A DNA stretch of 64,000 nucleotides from contig NZ_JAAAMV010000002.1 in NCBI RefSeq assembly GCF_009909185.1, positions 434,001 through 498,000 of the forward strand, read 5' to 3'. Source of the stretch: Paenibacillus glycinis (GTDB lineage Bacteria > Bacillota > Bacilli > Paenibacillales > Paenibacillaceae). Below are positions 15,059-23,694 of this stretch, piece by piece; positions within the stretch are counted from its first letter, which is position 1; each line of letters starts with the position of its first letter. Below the pieces are notes generated by a model. The model searched no databases. It was not told the origin of the DNA and was given only the letters and a program-made list of their open reading frames with translations. A program made the position numbers and the translations under genes.

Positions 15059-16066
15059 ATGCGCATGCCAGACGAGCGCGTCATCATCATCGGAGCCGGT
15101 CCCTGCGGGCTCGCCGCGGCGATCGAGCTGCAAGCGATCGGTCTCGAACCGCTCATCATCGAGAAACGGAACGTCGTCCATTCCATCTCGCAGTACCCGA
15201 CGTACATGAATTTCTTCAGCACCCCGGTCAATCTCGAAATCGCCGACGTCCCGTTCACGACGGCGAACGAGAAGCCGTCGCGCCTGGAAGCGCTCAACTA
15301 TTACCGCGGCATCGCGCTGCGGCGAAACGTGCGCATCCACGCCTACGAGACGGTCGAGGCCGTCGAGGCGCAGCCGGACGGCTCCTTCCTCCTGAGCAGC
15401 CGCGACCGCTTCGGGGAAGCCCGGCACTACCGAGCTGGCACCGTCATCGTCGCGACCGGCTATTTCGACCACCCCAACGTGCTGGGCATTCCGGGCGAAG
15501 AGATGGACAAGGTCACCCATTTCTTCCGCGAGGCGCATCCCTACACGGGCATGAAGGTCGCCATCATCGGCGGCAGCAATTCGGCCATCGACGCGGCGCT
15601 CGAGCTCGAACGCGTCGGCGCGGCGGTCACCGTCGTCTACCGCGGCGAGCAGTATTCGCCGAGCATCAAGCCCTGGGTTCGGCCGATCTTCGAGGGCCTC
15701 GTGAACAAAGGGCGAATCGGCATGCGCCTCGGCTCCCGGGTCGTGCGGATCGGCCCGCGCAGCGTCACGATCGAGCGCGCGGGAGAACGCGAAGAGCTGT
15801 CGAACGATTTCGTGCTGGCGCTGACCGGCTTCCATCCCGACCGCGCGTTCTTGAACGCCGTCGGCGTGACGATGGAACAGGAAGGCTTTCCGACCTTCGA
15901 CGACGAGACGATGGAGAGCAACGTCCCGGGCATCTACTTGGCCGGCGTCGTCGCCTCGCGCCACGAAGCGAACGAAATCTTCATCGAATCCGGCCGTTTC
16001 CACGGGCGCAAGATCGCCGCGCATCTGATCCGCTCGGGCAAGGTCCCTTCCCGTTCGCAAGCATAA
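15059..16066 (+). CDS. ypdA: YpdA-family bacillithiol disulfide reductase
   Basis: 335 residues. An FAD/NAD(P)H flavoprotein of the thioredoxin reductase fold: first dinucleotide loop IIIGAGPCGLAAA, with the characteristic Cys after GxGP that is the active Cys of YpdA, and a second loop IIGGSNSAIDAALELE for NADPH. It reduces oxidised bacillithiol (BSSB) using NADPH in the cytoplasm of low-GC and related Gram-positives, which supports the taxonomic reading. The ATG at 15059 is chosen because GGAG precedes it by eleven bases; an in-frame ATG at 15035 has no ribosome site. A single-gene unit closed by the hairpin at 16065-16116. Confidence 0.92.
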   Translation: MRMPDERVIIIGAGPCGLAAAIELQAIGLEPLIIEKRNVVHSISQYPTYMNFFSTPVNLEIADVPFTTANEKPSRLEALNYYRGIALRRNVRIHAYETVEAVEAQPDGSFLLSSRDRFGEARHYRAGTVIVATGYFDHPNVLGIPGEEMDKVTHFFREAHPYTGMKVAIIGGSNSAIDAALELERVGAAVTVVYRGEQYSPSIKPWVRPIFEGLVNKGRIGMRLGSRVVRIGPRSVTIERAGEREELSNDFVLALTGFHPDRAFLNAVGVTMEQEGFPTFDDETMESNVPGIYLAGVVASRHEANEIFIESGRFHGRKIAAHLIRSGKVPSRSQA

Positions 16067-16116
16067 AGGCTTTGATTCCGGCGCCGCCCTTCGGCTGCGG
16101 GAATCAAAGCCTTTTT
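16065..16116 (+). terminator. ypdA terminator
   Basis: AAAGGCTTTGATTCC pairs with GGAATCAAAGCCTTT, followed by T on the plus strand. The stem starts inside the ypdA stop codon, and the AAA on its other side would also let it serve the convergent gene at 16135. Confidence 0.9.
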
Positions 16117-16134
16117 GGCGAGGAGCGCCGGGCG

Positions 16135-16665
16135 CTACAGGCTCGCGATGGGCCGGACGCCGTCGGCGTCGGCGCCCGTGCAGGTGATGACGGTCGCTAT
16201 CTTCTGCAGCCGGATGTATTCGTTGTTCGCGAGCTCCGTTCGGAAATACGCGAACATGTACGCCGCCTCCATAAAGGACAGGCCCGGGTAAACGGCGATA
16301 TTTTGATTGGAATACGGGTTGTCGAGCAGCACCTGCCACTCCCCTTCGCGGTCCCGCTTCGGAACGTCCCGGAAGATCTCGGCCTTCGTGCGGACGATGC
16401 CGCCGTATTCGCCCCATATGTACGTCCAAGACGGACTGATCCGCCCCGGCTCCGGAACGGCTTCCATCGCCCGCGCGAGCAGGGAGGCGGCCGTATCGCA
16501 GTCCGCTTCCTCGTAAGTCCGGAGATAGTGCCGGAACTCGTCCAAAAATCGCCTCATCGGCGTGAAGCCCGCCCGGCGCAGCGATTCCCCGAACGTCTCG
16601 GCGTCGCCGGCCGAACGCAATTCCCGCAAACGCGCGAAATAATCCTCCTGATCAGCAACATGCAT
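16135..16665 (-). CDS. hypothetical protein (176 aa)
   Basis: 176 residues, soluble, slightly acidic, with Trp/Tyr-rich central stretch (SPSWTYIWGEYGGIVRTKAEIF) and VYPGLSFMEAAYMFAYFRTEL in the C-terminal half. It may be a helical protein of about three domains segments; no catalytic motif is apparent. ATG at 16665 is preceded by GGGAGG about seven bases upstream (in the gap to the next gene). It lies 29 bases after the 95-residue gene, so the two are likely co-transcribed. Family not recognised. Confidence 0.65.
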   Translation of the reverse strand: MHVADQEDYFARLRELRSAGDAETFGESLRRAGFTPMRRFLDEFRHYLRTYEEADCDTAASLLARAMEAVPEPGRISPSWTYIWGEYGGIVRTKAEIFRDVPKRDREGEWQVLLDNPYSNQNIAVYPGLSFMEAAYMFAYFRTELANNEYIRLQKIATVITCTGADADGVRPIASL

Positions 16666-16694
16666 GGTTTCCCGACCTCCCGCAGTTATGCGCT

Positions 16695-16982
16695 CTAGCT
16701 TCTGATGACGGCGATCGTCCCGTCGGATTGGAGAAGCAGCCTGCGTCCGCGGTCGTTGTTCAGCTTGACGTTGAACAACTTGAGCCGCTCCTCCCCGACC
16801 TCCAGCGCGTCCCAGCCGGAATCGTCCTCGTATCCGGCCAGCGCCAGCGCCGACGCGGACTCCTCCTCCGCCTTCTCGTTATCGTCCCACCGGAGCGCGC
16901 CATAATATGCGAAATCGTAAACGTTCTTCAACATGCCGCATGCGATCTCCCCGGAGACCCGGTGACGCAAAACGGTTGGCAT
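16695..16982 (-). CDS. hypothetical protein (95 aa)
   Basis: 95 residues, acidic in the middle (WDDNEKAEEESASALALAGYEDD) and ending with a beta-rich stretch (LKLFNVKLNNDRGRRLLLQSDGTIAVIRS) that looks like a small immunity- or inhibitor-like fold, though this is only a resemblance. ATG at 16982 with AAAGGAGTGG upstream. Probably one transcript with the 176-residue gene that follows. No family assigned. Confidence 0.6.
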   Translation of the reverse strand: MPTVLRHRVSGEIACGMLKNVYDFAYYGALRWDDNEKAEEESASALALAGYEDDSGWDALEVGEERLKLFNVKLNNDRGRRLLLQSDGTIAVIRS

Positions 16983-17096
16983 GCGAGGCCACTCCTTTCA
17001 TCGGGAATCGTCCGATCCCCGCCTCTAGCCCGCTATAACGAAACAAGGCCCGGCACTTGCGACGCCGCGCCTCGTTCGTGTTTCGAGCCGATTAGA

Positions 17097-19403
17097 TTAG
17101 AGATACATATTCTCGTGCTTCGCCTTCAGGCGCTGCCAGCGGCGCTCCACTTCGTCCTCGAACGACTTGAGCGCTTCGGCGTATTCCGGACGGGTCATGT
17201 GCTTCGTCTTGCCCATGTTCTTGAGCCAGTCGCCGAGCGGGATGCGCTTGCCTTTGTCTTCCGGATTGTAGGTGATCGTCGTGACGCCTTCTTCCACCTC
17301 GTACATCGGGAAGAAGCAGGTGTTGACCGCTTCGTCGATCAAGGTCTGCCCGATTTTCTCCTCGGACAGCCAGTTGAGCGGACAGGAAATGAGAATCTTC
17401 CCGTAGACGAGACCGACGTTCTGCGCATAATACTGCGCTTTCGCCGCTTTGCGCAGCAAATCCTGCGGCAGCGATTCCGATCCGGTGAACACGTACGGGA
17501 TGTTCGTGGCCGCCATGATTTGCGCCGTGTCTTTATGATGGAACAGCTTGCCGCCCTGATGCTTGCCGACGTTCGACGTCGACGTCCGGTGACCGAGCGG
17601 CGTCGAATAAGACAACTGCGCGCCCGTGTTCATGTAGCCTTCGTTATCGTACTCGAGAATGATCATTTTATGGTTGCGCAGCGCGCTGCCGATCGCCGGG
17701 CCCATGCCGATGTCCATGCCGCCGTCGCCGGTGATCATGACGAACGTGAAATCGTCCTTCAGGCCGTATTGGTCCAGCTCGCCGCGGCGCTTGCGCTCCC
17801 AGAACATCTCGACGACGCCGGACAGCGTGGCCGCGCCGTTCTGGAACAGATTATGAATGTATGTCGCCTTATGCGAGGAATAAGGGAAGCCCGTCGTAAC
17901 GACCATCGCGCAGCCCGTCTGGTAGAGCGCCACGATATCGCCCTCGATGCCCTTGAAGAACAGCTCGAGCCCGGAGAAAATGCCGCAGCCCGGACAGGCG
18001 CCGTGACCCGGCGCCAACCGCTTCGGCTTCTTGGTCAGTTGGCGGACCGGCGGCACCTTGACCTTCAGCTTGCCGGTCGCCTCGTCGCGGTCGACCGTGA
18101 TCAGGCCGGTCTTCAGGTCCTCGTACCGCAGCGGCTCGAGCACGCGCTTCGGCGCTTTCTCGGGATCGCCGGGCGTGTGGCCCCAATAATCGAACGGCAC
18201 GTCGACCTTGCCGGCGTTCGCGGCTTCGATGGCGAGCTCGAACAGATGATGGCCGTCCTCGGCATAGAAGTCTTTGCCGCCGAGGCCGTATATCCGGCTG
18301 ATGACGAGCGTGTCCTTCGCGCCGTGCGTGAACAGCGCCGCCTTGATCTCGTTCGTCATGTTGCCGCCGTGGCCGCCGTAGGAATCGGCGCGGTCGCCGA
18401 CCGTGACGGCTTTCACGCCGCGAAGCGCCTCCGCGATCTCCTTCGCCGGGAAGGGGCGGATGATGTTCGGCGCGACCGAGCCGGCCTTGATGCCCCTGGC
18501 GCGCAGCTGGTCGACCACGTCCTTGATGATCTCGGAAGCCGAGTTCATCAAGAACACCGCCACCTCGGCATCGTCCATCCGGTACTGATCGAGAATCGGA
18601 TAGTCGCGGCCGGTCAGCGCGGCGTATTCCTGACGGATTCGGTCGAAAACTTCCGAAGCCTTGTACATGGCCATGGATTGCTGGTAGCAGTTGTTGATGT
18701 AGTCCGGCTCGTTCATGTACGGGCCGACGGTGATCGGATTGTTGCGGTCAAGCACGTGCTTGAATCCTTCGGGGGAGTGCTCGCCGACAAACGCATGCAC
18801 GTCCGCGCGGTGCGCGAACGTCTGCACGCGCCGCTTCTGATGGGACGTGAAGTAGCCGTCCGACGCCACGAGCACCGGCAGCCTGACCTCCGGATCCTCC
18901 GCAAGCTTCAGCGCGATGATGTTCATGTCGTACACCGCCTGAGGGTCGCGGCACATCAAGATCGGCCAGCCGGTATTGAGGGCGAAGTACAGGTCGGAGT
19001 GATCGCCGTGAATGTCGAGCGGGCCCGATACGGAGCGGCAGACCAGGTTCATGACCATCGGGAAGCGCGTCCCCGACTGGACCGGCATTTGCTCCAGCAT
19101 GTACAGGTAGCCGTTCGAGCTCGTCGCGTTGAATACCCGGCCGCCGGCGGCCGAAGCGCCGTAGCAAATCCCCGCGGAACCGTGCTCGCCGTCCGACGGA
19201 ATGAGTTTGATGTCGTGCTGGCCGTTCGCTTTCATGAGATCGAGGAACTGCGCGACCTCCGTCGATGGCGATATCGGAAAATAACCCATAACGTGGTAGT
19301 TGATCTGATGTGCCGCATAGGCGGCCATTTCATTGCCCGACTCGTACACCATTCGCTGCTCGACCGTACCCGTGCTCACTTCTTTGTTGATTTCGATGGC
19401 CAT
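17097..19403 (-). CDS. 2-oxoacid:ferredoxin oxidoreductase, fused alpha-beta subunit
   Basis: 768 residues. The first ~420 residues are the pyrimidine-binding (alpha) subunit with YFPISPSTEVAQF and GRVFNATSSNGYLYMLEQMP; the last ~300 are the TPP-binding (beta) subunit with HGACPGCGIFSGLEL and the TPP/Mg motif GDGGMDIGMGPAIGSALRN. It decarboxylates pyruvate or another 2-oxoacid, passing electrons through Fe-S clusters to ferredoxin. The linker around residues 425-460 shows a natural fusion. ATG at 19403 has GAGGAG seven bases upstream; the longer frame before it lacks a site. Its partner subunit gene is 38 bases upstream. Substrate not decidable from the sequence. Confidence 0.9.
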   Translation of the reverse strand: MAIEINKEVSTGTVEQRMVYESGNEMAAYAAHQINYHVMGYFPISPSTEVAQFLDLMKANGQHDIKLIPSDGEHGSAGICYGASAAGGRVFNATSSNGYLYMLEQMPVQSGTRFPMVMNLVCRSVSGPLDIHGDHSDLYFALNTGWPILMCRDPQAVYDMNIIALKLAEDPEVRLPVLVASDGYFTSHQKRRVQTFAHRADVHAFVGEHSPEGFKHVLDRNNPITVGPYMNEPDYINNCYQQSMAMYKASEVFDRIRQEYAALTGRDYPILDQYRMDDAEVAVFLMNSASEIIKDVVDQLRARGIKAGSVAPNIIRPFPAKEIAEALRGVKAVTVGDRADSYGGHGGNMTNEIKAALFTHGAKDTLVISRIYGLGGKDFYAEDGHHLFELAIEAANAGKVDVPFDYWGHTPGDPEKAPKRVLEPLRYEDLKTGLITVDRDEATGKLKVKVPPVRQLTKKPKRLAPGHGACPGCGIFSGLELFFKGIEGDIVALYQTGCAMVVTTGFPYSSHKATYIHNLFQNGAATLSGVVEMFWERKRRGELDQYGLKDDFTFVMITGDGGMDIGMGPAIGSALRNHKMIILEYDNEGYMNTGAQLSYSTPLGHRTSTSNVGKHQGGKLFHHKDTAQIMAATNIPYVFTGSESLPQDLLRKAAKAQYYAQNVGLVYGKILISCPLNWLSEEKIGQTLIDEAVNTCFFPMYEVEEGVTTITYNPEDKGKRIPLGDWLKNMGKTKHMTRPEYAEALKSFEDEVERRWQRLKAKHENMYL

Positions 19404-19441
19404 GTAAAAGCTCCTCTCTTTCGTGCGCGGAAAACACGACG

Positions 19442-20452
19442 TTAATTCGCTGCTGCCCAATTAAATCTGTGCGCGACCCGGTGATCGTCGCCGTAGCCGT
19501 CCGTTTCGCGTTCGGAAACGAGCGCTTCGGTCGGACAGGCGACGACGCATTTCAAGCAACCCTTGCAATATTGATAATCGATGCCCTGCAGGAACATCTG
19601 CGGGCGTCCCTTCTTGTCCGGCTGTTCGTCCCAGACGAAGCAGAAATCCGGGCAGGCCGTGTCGCAAGCCGCGCAGTGGATGCATTTCTCCTCGTCGAAA
19701 TGCGGCATCATGCCTTGGCGCGAGATGCTCAGGTCCTTCAGCACGCTGTTGCCGGGGTTGACGATCATGCCTCCGAGCGGCTGCGTCTGGTAGCCGAGGG
19801 CCGGAATGTCCCAGCGCGTCGGCTGCGGCATCGCGATCCCCTCGGGCAGCGCGAACGTCTGGAATTGCACCTCGTCGTAGCCGCGCTGGAAGGTGCGCAG
19901 CGCCGGATCGACCGCCTGCGGGTATTTCTTCTCCAGCGATTTGCGGATAATGCCCTTCATATGTTCGAAATCCAGGAAGTCGCAAAGCCGGAACAAGCCT
20001 CCGAGCATCGCCATGTTGACGCGGTTGTTTTCTTCGAGCGCGATCCCTGTCGCATCGACGACGGCCAACGTGCCGGCGGACAGCTTGATTTTCTCCTTCA
20101 GCTGCTCCGTCGTTTTGGAGGAATTGACCAAGACGACGCTGTCCGCGTAAATCCCGCTGATGACGTTGACCGTCTTGGACAGGTTTTCGTGGAAGACGCC
20201 GACGATATGCGGTCGTTCGACCGGCGTCGTATCGCGGATATTCGTCTCCAAATCGCAAAACCGGATATGCGCCTTGACCGGCGAACCCTTCTTCTCCGAC
20301 CCGTAAGAAGAGAAGCTCACCCCGTTGAAACCGCTTCCAACTACGCCCGCCTCAGCTAACATTTTCCCGGCCAGGTTGGCCCCCAGCCCGCCGATCGATT
20401 CCAGTCGAATTTCAAAGAATCCCAGGTCATTCTGCTTTGGAAGTATTGCCAC
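19442..20452 (-). CDS. 2-oxoacid:ferredoxin oxidoreductase, fused gamma-delta subunit
   Basis: 336 residues. The N-terminal 190 residues match the gamma subunit (EIRLESIGGLGANLAGKMLAEAG, FSSYGSEKKGSPVKAHI); the C-terminal part is a delta-type ferredoxin with two 4Fe-4S motifs, CIHCAACDTACPD and CKGCLKCVVACP. It wires the TPP subunit to ferredoxin and stabilises CoA binding. GTG at 20452 is chosen since AAGGGAG lies eight bases upstream; a GTG three codons earlier (20461) abuts that site and is the alternative. First gene of the two-gene operon. The upstream 200 bases are AT-rich near the gene but no clear promoter was found. Confidence 0.9.
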   Translation of the reverse strand: MAILPKQNDLGFFEIRLESIGGLGANLAGKMLAEAGVVGSGFNGVSFSSYGSEKKGSPVKAHIRFCDLETNIRDTTPVERPHIVGVFHENLSKTVNVISGIYADSVVLVNSSKTTEQLKEKIKLSAGTLAVVDATGIALEENNRVNMAMLGGLFRLCDFLDFEHMKGIIRKSLEKKYPQAVDPALRTFQRGYDEVQFQTFALPEGIAMPQPTRWDIPALGYQTQPLGGMIVNPGNSVLKDLSISRQGMMPHFDEEKCIHCAACDTACPDFCFVWDEQPDKKGRPQMFLQGIDYQYCKGCLKCVVACPTEALVSERETDGYGDDHRVAHRFNWAAAN

Positions 20453-20666
20453 TTGCTCCACTCCCTTCCCGAATTAACTGAATACTTTTTATTTTCACAA
20501 CAGTCAGTATATCACTAGTGCGGGGCGGCGAATAGCGTTTATTTCCAGAACAGGGAATGAAAAAGAGTAATACAGCCAATTTGTCCGTTCAGCTGTGATA
20601 GTACAGCTTGTCCGCGGCCGGGGAACAAGGCTGGAACAGCGGGGTCCCGCCTTGTCGAACCGCGAT

Positions 20667-21587
20667 TTACGGCGCACTGCGCTTGCGTTGATGCTGTCTC
20701 AGTTCGCGCCAGCCGATCCGGATGATGCTTTCTTGCCGAAGCGCCTCCTGCACCTCCGCGTCGCGGAAAATATCAAGCTCCATTCCCCGGCGAAGCGGTT
20801 CGCCGTGAAAGGCGGCCAGCTCGTCGGTGACGAAGGACGGATGGATGATGATCTCCGTCACCCCCGGCTTCAAGCGTTTGATGAGCGCGATCATCTGCGC
20901 TTTGAACTGCGCGTAGGTTTCCTTGGGGGCGGCGCGAAACGGCAGGCCCACGAGATAATCCAGCACCAGCACCCCTTTGCGCGCGGCCGCTTCCGCCTGC
21001 TTCATGGCCTGGCCCGCAAGCTCGGGCGGCGCCGGCATGCCGCTTTCGAGCAGCAGGTACCGCGGCAGCCGGAACGGAAGTCCGTAATGGGCGCAGGCGT
21101 CGAACGTCTCGCTCAGGAAATCCCTTCCCGTCTGCAGGCCGTACAGGCTGCCCATGTGATTGTCGGCATGCGTGACGTCGATGCCGAGCGTCAGCGCCAT
21201 TTCGATCTGCGCGGCGATTTCCTGCTTTACCTGACCGGCTTCCGCGCGCCGCTCGAACGTCTTGGCGTCCTTGTGAAAATAACCTTCCGCCGTCGTCAAC
21301 GATTGCGACGGGCCGCCGCGGTACACCGGTCCCCATTTCATCGCGTCCCATTCGCTCGTAAACGTCAGATGCACCCCGACGTCGAGACGGGAATGCGAAG
21401 CGCTCCACTGCGCGGCTTCCCGCGCCCACGCGCAGGGCATCATGATCGTGGTTGACGATACCGTCCGTTCCTCCATGAGCTTCTGAATCCCGCCATTGGT
21501 CGAATGGCAAACCCCGAAATCGTCCGCGTTAATGATCAAGAGGCGGTCCTTCGGCCCGTAGCCGAGCTGCTCGGCCGTGCTTTTCAT
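20667..21587 (-). CDS. YdjC/ChbG-family carbohydrate deacetylase
   Basis: 306 residues. The family motif IINADDFGVCHSTNGGI at the N terminus supplies the metal-binding Asp pair; HADNHMGSLYG and EIIIHPSF supply further His ligands. ChbG-type enzymes remove acetyl groups from chito-oligosaccharide or related sugars. This protein is longer than the ~250-residue enzymes, with an extra helical stretch (about residues 180-210). Cytoplasmic, no signal peptide. ATG at 21587 preceded by GAGGGGAAAG. No sugar transporter or phosphotransferase gene is adjacent, so the substrate is open. Confidence 0.85.
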   Translation of the reverse strand: MKSTAEQLGYGPKDRLLIINADDFGVCHSTNGGIQKLMEERTVSSTTIMMPCAWAREAAQWSASHSRLDVGVHLTFTSEWDAMKWGPVYRGGPSQSLTTAEGYFHKDAKTFERRAEAGQVKQEIAAQIEMALTLGIDVTHADNHMGSLYGLQTGRDFLSETFDACAHYGLPFRLPRYLLLESGMPAPPELAGQAMKQAEAAARKGVLVLDYLVGLPFRAAPKETYAQFKAQMIALIKRLKPGVTEIIIHPSFVTDELAAFHGEPLRRGMELDIFRDAEVQEALRQESIIRIGWRELRQHQRKRSAP

Positions 21588-21662
21588 CTATGCTTTCCCC
21601 TCCTGCGGCGCCTCCCAAAGCGGCGGCACGTTATGCTTCATCATGTAACATTTATATGACAA

Positions 21663-21709
21663 AAGCCCGGCGGATCATTCTTTATCGCAAAGAATGATCC
21701 GCCGGGCTT
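21663..21709 (-). terminator. very strong terminator of the phosphotransferase/MOSC unit
   Basis: A perfect 21-bp stem (AAGCCCGGCGG... with its exact complement) around five bases, followed by TTTTGT on the minus strand. Arms 21663-21683 and 21689-21709. Confidence 0.93.
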
Positions 21710-21723
21710 GGCCGCAGCGCTTA

Positions 21724-22752
21724 TTAAATGGCAGCCTGCCGCTCGGCCATCGCCGCGAACAGGACATCCAATTGACGACGATGGCGGTCGATCCATCCGC
21801 ACGCGAACGACACGCGCTCGGTCTCTCTTAGCCATACGCGCTCGGGATCCAAGCCTTCCGCCAGTCGTCCGGCGAAGTGCAGCCAAACGTCCATCAAGCG
21901 CAGCTGCATCAGGTCCGGCAGCAGCCGGATCTCATCCGCGCCGAGGCCTGCCTTCGACCCGTAACCGCGGCAAAACCGCCTCATCCGATTCATTGCCAGC
22001 GCATCGTCCTCGCCGGGAAATTCGGCCAGCACGACCGCCGGCTCCATGGCCCTGGCATCGACCGCGCAGAACTCGAAGTCCAACAGACCGGCGATCGCAT
22101 CGCCGTCCGCGAGCGCGTTCGCGAATACGATATCGCCGTGAATCCACTGCTGCGGGAGCTCCTTGAACCGTTCGGTTAATGCCGTTAACCGCCGTCTCGT
22201 TTCCAGCAGCGACGCTGCTTTCGCGGCTTGTTCCGCCAGCTTGGGCGACGATTCGCACAACGTCTTGACCGACGCTTCGTTCATCGCGGCATGCGTATTC
22301 TCGAAGTCGTAATACGGCTTGTACGCCGGCGCAAGACGCGCGTCCGGGTTCAAGGCGGCAAGCGCGAGCGTCAATTCGCCCGCCGCCCGGCCCAAGCCCT
22401 CGACATGCGCGCCGGATTCGGGCGAAGGACGCTGACCGGCGATGTAGCCGAATACCGCGGCGAGCTTCCCGTCCGGCGCTTCCGTGATCGTCGCGCCATC
22501 CCGGTTGGACACGGGCGCCGGGACTCGAAAGGAAAGATCCGCCCGCTGCAGCTCCGACAGTATCGCATGCTCGGTGCCCGCGATCTCGCGGTCGCGGTGA
22601 TTGTCGTACACGCGGAGCACGTAGCGCTCTTCGCCGGCATAGATCATCCGGGTCGTATTGTTCATGCCCGTTTCTTCCAGCTCGATGCGCAGCGGCTGCC
22701 GCAGCGCGTAACGGCCGGCGATCGCGGCAAAATCACTTATCCGTTCCGTCAT
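21724..22752 (-). CDS. APH-fold phosphotransferase (homoserine kinase II/aminoglycoside phosphotransferase family)
   Basis: 342 residues with the protein-kinase-like APH fold: WIHGDIVFANAL (Brenner motif HGDxxxxN, catalytic Asp) near residue 200 and LLDFEFC (metal-binding DFE) shortly after. The N-terminal YVLRVYDNH matches the ATP lobe. Members phosphorylate small alcohols such as homoserine, choline or spectinomycin-type antibiotics; which applies here cannot be read. ATG at 22752 has AAGGAGG thirteen bases upstream, a little far. It lies 19 bases after the MOSC gene, so they share a transcript ended by the 21-bp hairpin. Confidence 0.8.
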   Translation of the reverse strand: MTERISDFAAIAGRYALRQPLRIELEETGMNNTTRMIYAGEERYVLRVYDNHRDREIAGTEHAILSELQRADLSFRVPAPVSNRDGATITEAPDGKLAAVFGYIAGQRPSPESGAHVEGLGRAAGELTLALAALNPDARLAPAYKPYYDFENTHAAMNEASVKTLCESSPKLAEQAAKAASLLETRRRLTALTERFKELPQQWIHGDIVFANALADGDAIAGLLDFEFCAVDARAMEPAVVLAEFPGEDDALAMNRMRRFCRGYGSKAGLGADEIRLLPDLMQLRLMDVWLHFAGRLAEGLDPERVWLRETERVSFACGWIDRHRRQLDVLFAAMAERQAAI

Positions 22753-22771
22753 CTCGGACCGCCATCCTCCT

Positions 22772-23434
22772 TCATTCGGCCGCGTCGTCCAGCTTGGACA
22801 ATCGTTTGGCGAGCGTGTGCCGCCAGCTCTCGGAAAGCTCGGGTACGCCGAGCAGCTTGACGATTCCGTCGCGGTCCCGCTGGTCCCGGTGCATGACGCG
22901 GTTCGCTTCCGCCACGCTGACGCCCGATTCATGGCGCTTCCGCAGCGTCAATACATCCCCCTGCGCGACGGCGCCTTCCTTCAGCACGCGGAAATAAAAC
23001 CCCGTAAAGCCGGTCTGCTGCACGTCCAGCTGCAACGACGGCAGGCCGTGCTTCATGCCAAGCTTGTAACACGGCTGCCGCGGCTGGCTAACCTGCAGCA
23101 GGGCTTGTCCGACGGCAACGACGTCGCCGATGCACAGCGAATGCTCCGTCAGCGCCGACACGGTGAAATTCTCGCCGAAGTCGCCCGCCGACACGGGACG
23201 CCCCCATTGCTCCGCCCAATAAGGAAAATGGACGGCGCTGTAGACGCATATCGCTTTATCGACGCCGCCGTGGTAGACGAGATCGCCCTGCGCGTCGCCG
23301 CTCAGGCCCGTCGCGCTCAAGTCGAGCGAACCGGCGAACGGCTTTTTGTTGATGCCCGTGATGACTTCCTTGTTGCCGAACGGCACCGTTTCCAGCTTGG
23401 ATACATTGAGCGACAATAACGTTCCGAGTTCCAT
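22772..23434 (-). CDS. MOSC domain protein, YiiM-like
   Basis: 220 residues. The MOSC beta-barrel is marked by SGDAQGDLVYHGGVDKAI and GDFGENFTVS, and by the conserved Cys of QPRQPCYKLGMKHG, the proposed molybdenum-sulfur ligand site. YiiM-type proteins use the molybdenum cofactor to reduce N-hydroxylated compounds such as 6-hydroxylaminopurine. The C-terminal three-alpha extension (ESGVSVAEANRVMHRDQ) is present. ATG at 23434 with GGAGG seven bases upstream, behind a consensus-like promoter. Likely gives the organism a second use of molybdenum cofactor besides xanthine oxidation. Confidence 0.85.
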   Translation of the reverse strand: MELGTLLSLNVSKLETVPFGNKEVITGINKKPFAGSLDLSATGLSGDAQGDLVYHGGVDKAICVYSAVHFPYWAEQWGRPVSAGDFGENFTVSALTEHSLCIGDVVAVGQALLQVSQPRQPCYKLGMKHGLPSLQLDVQQTGFTGFYFRVLKEGAVAQGDVLTLRKRHESGVSVAEANRVMHRDQRDRDGIVKLLGVPELSESWRHTLAKRLSKLDDAAE

Positions 23435-23468
23435 TTCCCGACCTCCGGCTGTGCGTTTTATTACCGAA

Positions 23469-23497
23469 ATTATACGCGCTGGGCGTAGGGTTGGCAA
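23469..23497 (-). promoter_or_regulatory. promoter of the MOSC/phosphotransferase unit
   Basis: -35 TTGCCA (23497-23492), 17-base spacer, perfect -10 TATAAT (23474-23469) on the minus strand, about 30 bases before the MOSC ribosome site. The remainder of the gap to 23694 shows no gene and no clear terminator for the permease. Confidence 0.7.
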
Positions 23498-23694
23498 CGT
23501 TTAACGGCATCAAACAGGCGGGAGCGCGCCGCGCGAACAGCCAGAATGCCACAGTGCGTGTCGAAAGCCCGCTGATCGTGTTGCTTTCTGCGCTTCCCCG
23601 GGAAATGATTGCGCATTGCGGACCGTTATTTCCCCGCCGGATGCCTTTCATTTCCCGGCTGGACGACGCTCATGCCAACCGCAAGCGGAGTCCA

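Noticed and set aside
17040-17096. terminator after the oxidoreductase operon
   Set aside because: CGAAAC and GTTTCG arms exist but the stem is broken and there is no T run; too weak to list.
16728-19445. 905-codon open frame on the plus strand
   Set aside because: Antisense to the alpha-beta subunit of the oxidoreductase, with Arg/His/Val-rich composition typical of shadow frames.
20462-20560. Rex-like half site before the oxidoreductase operon
   Set aside because: Only one half (TTGTGAAAAT) fits the Rex consensus; the second half is missing.
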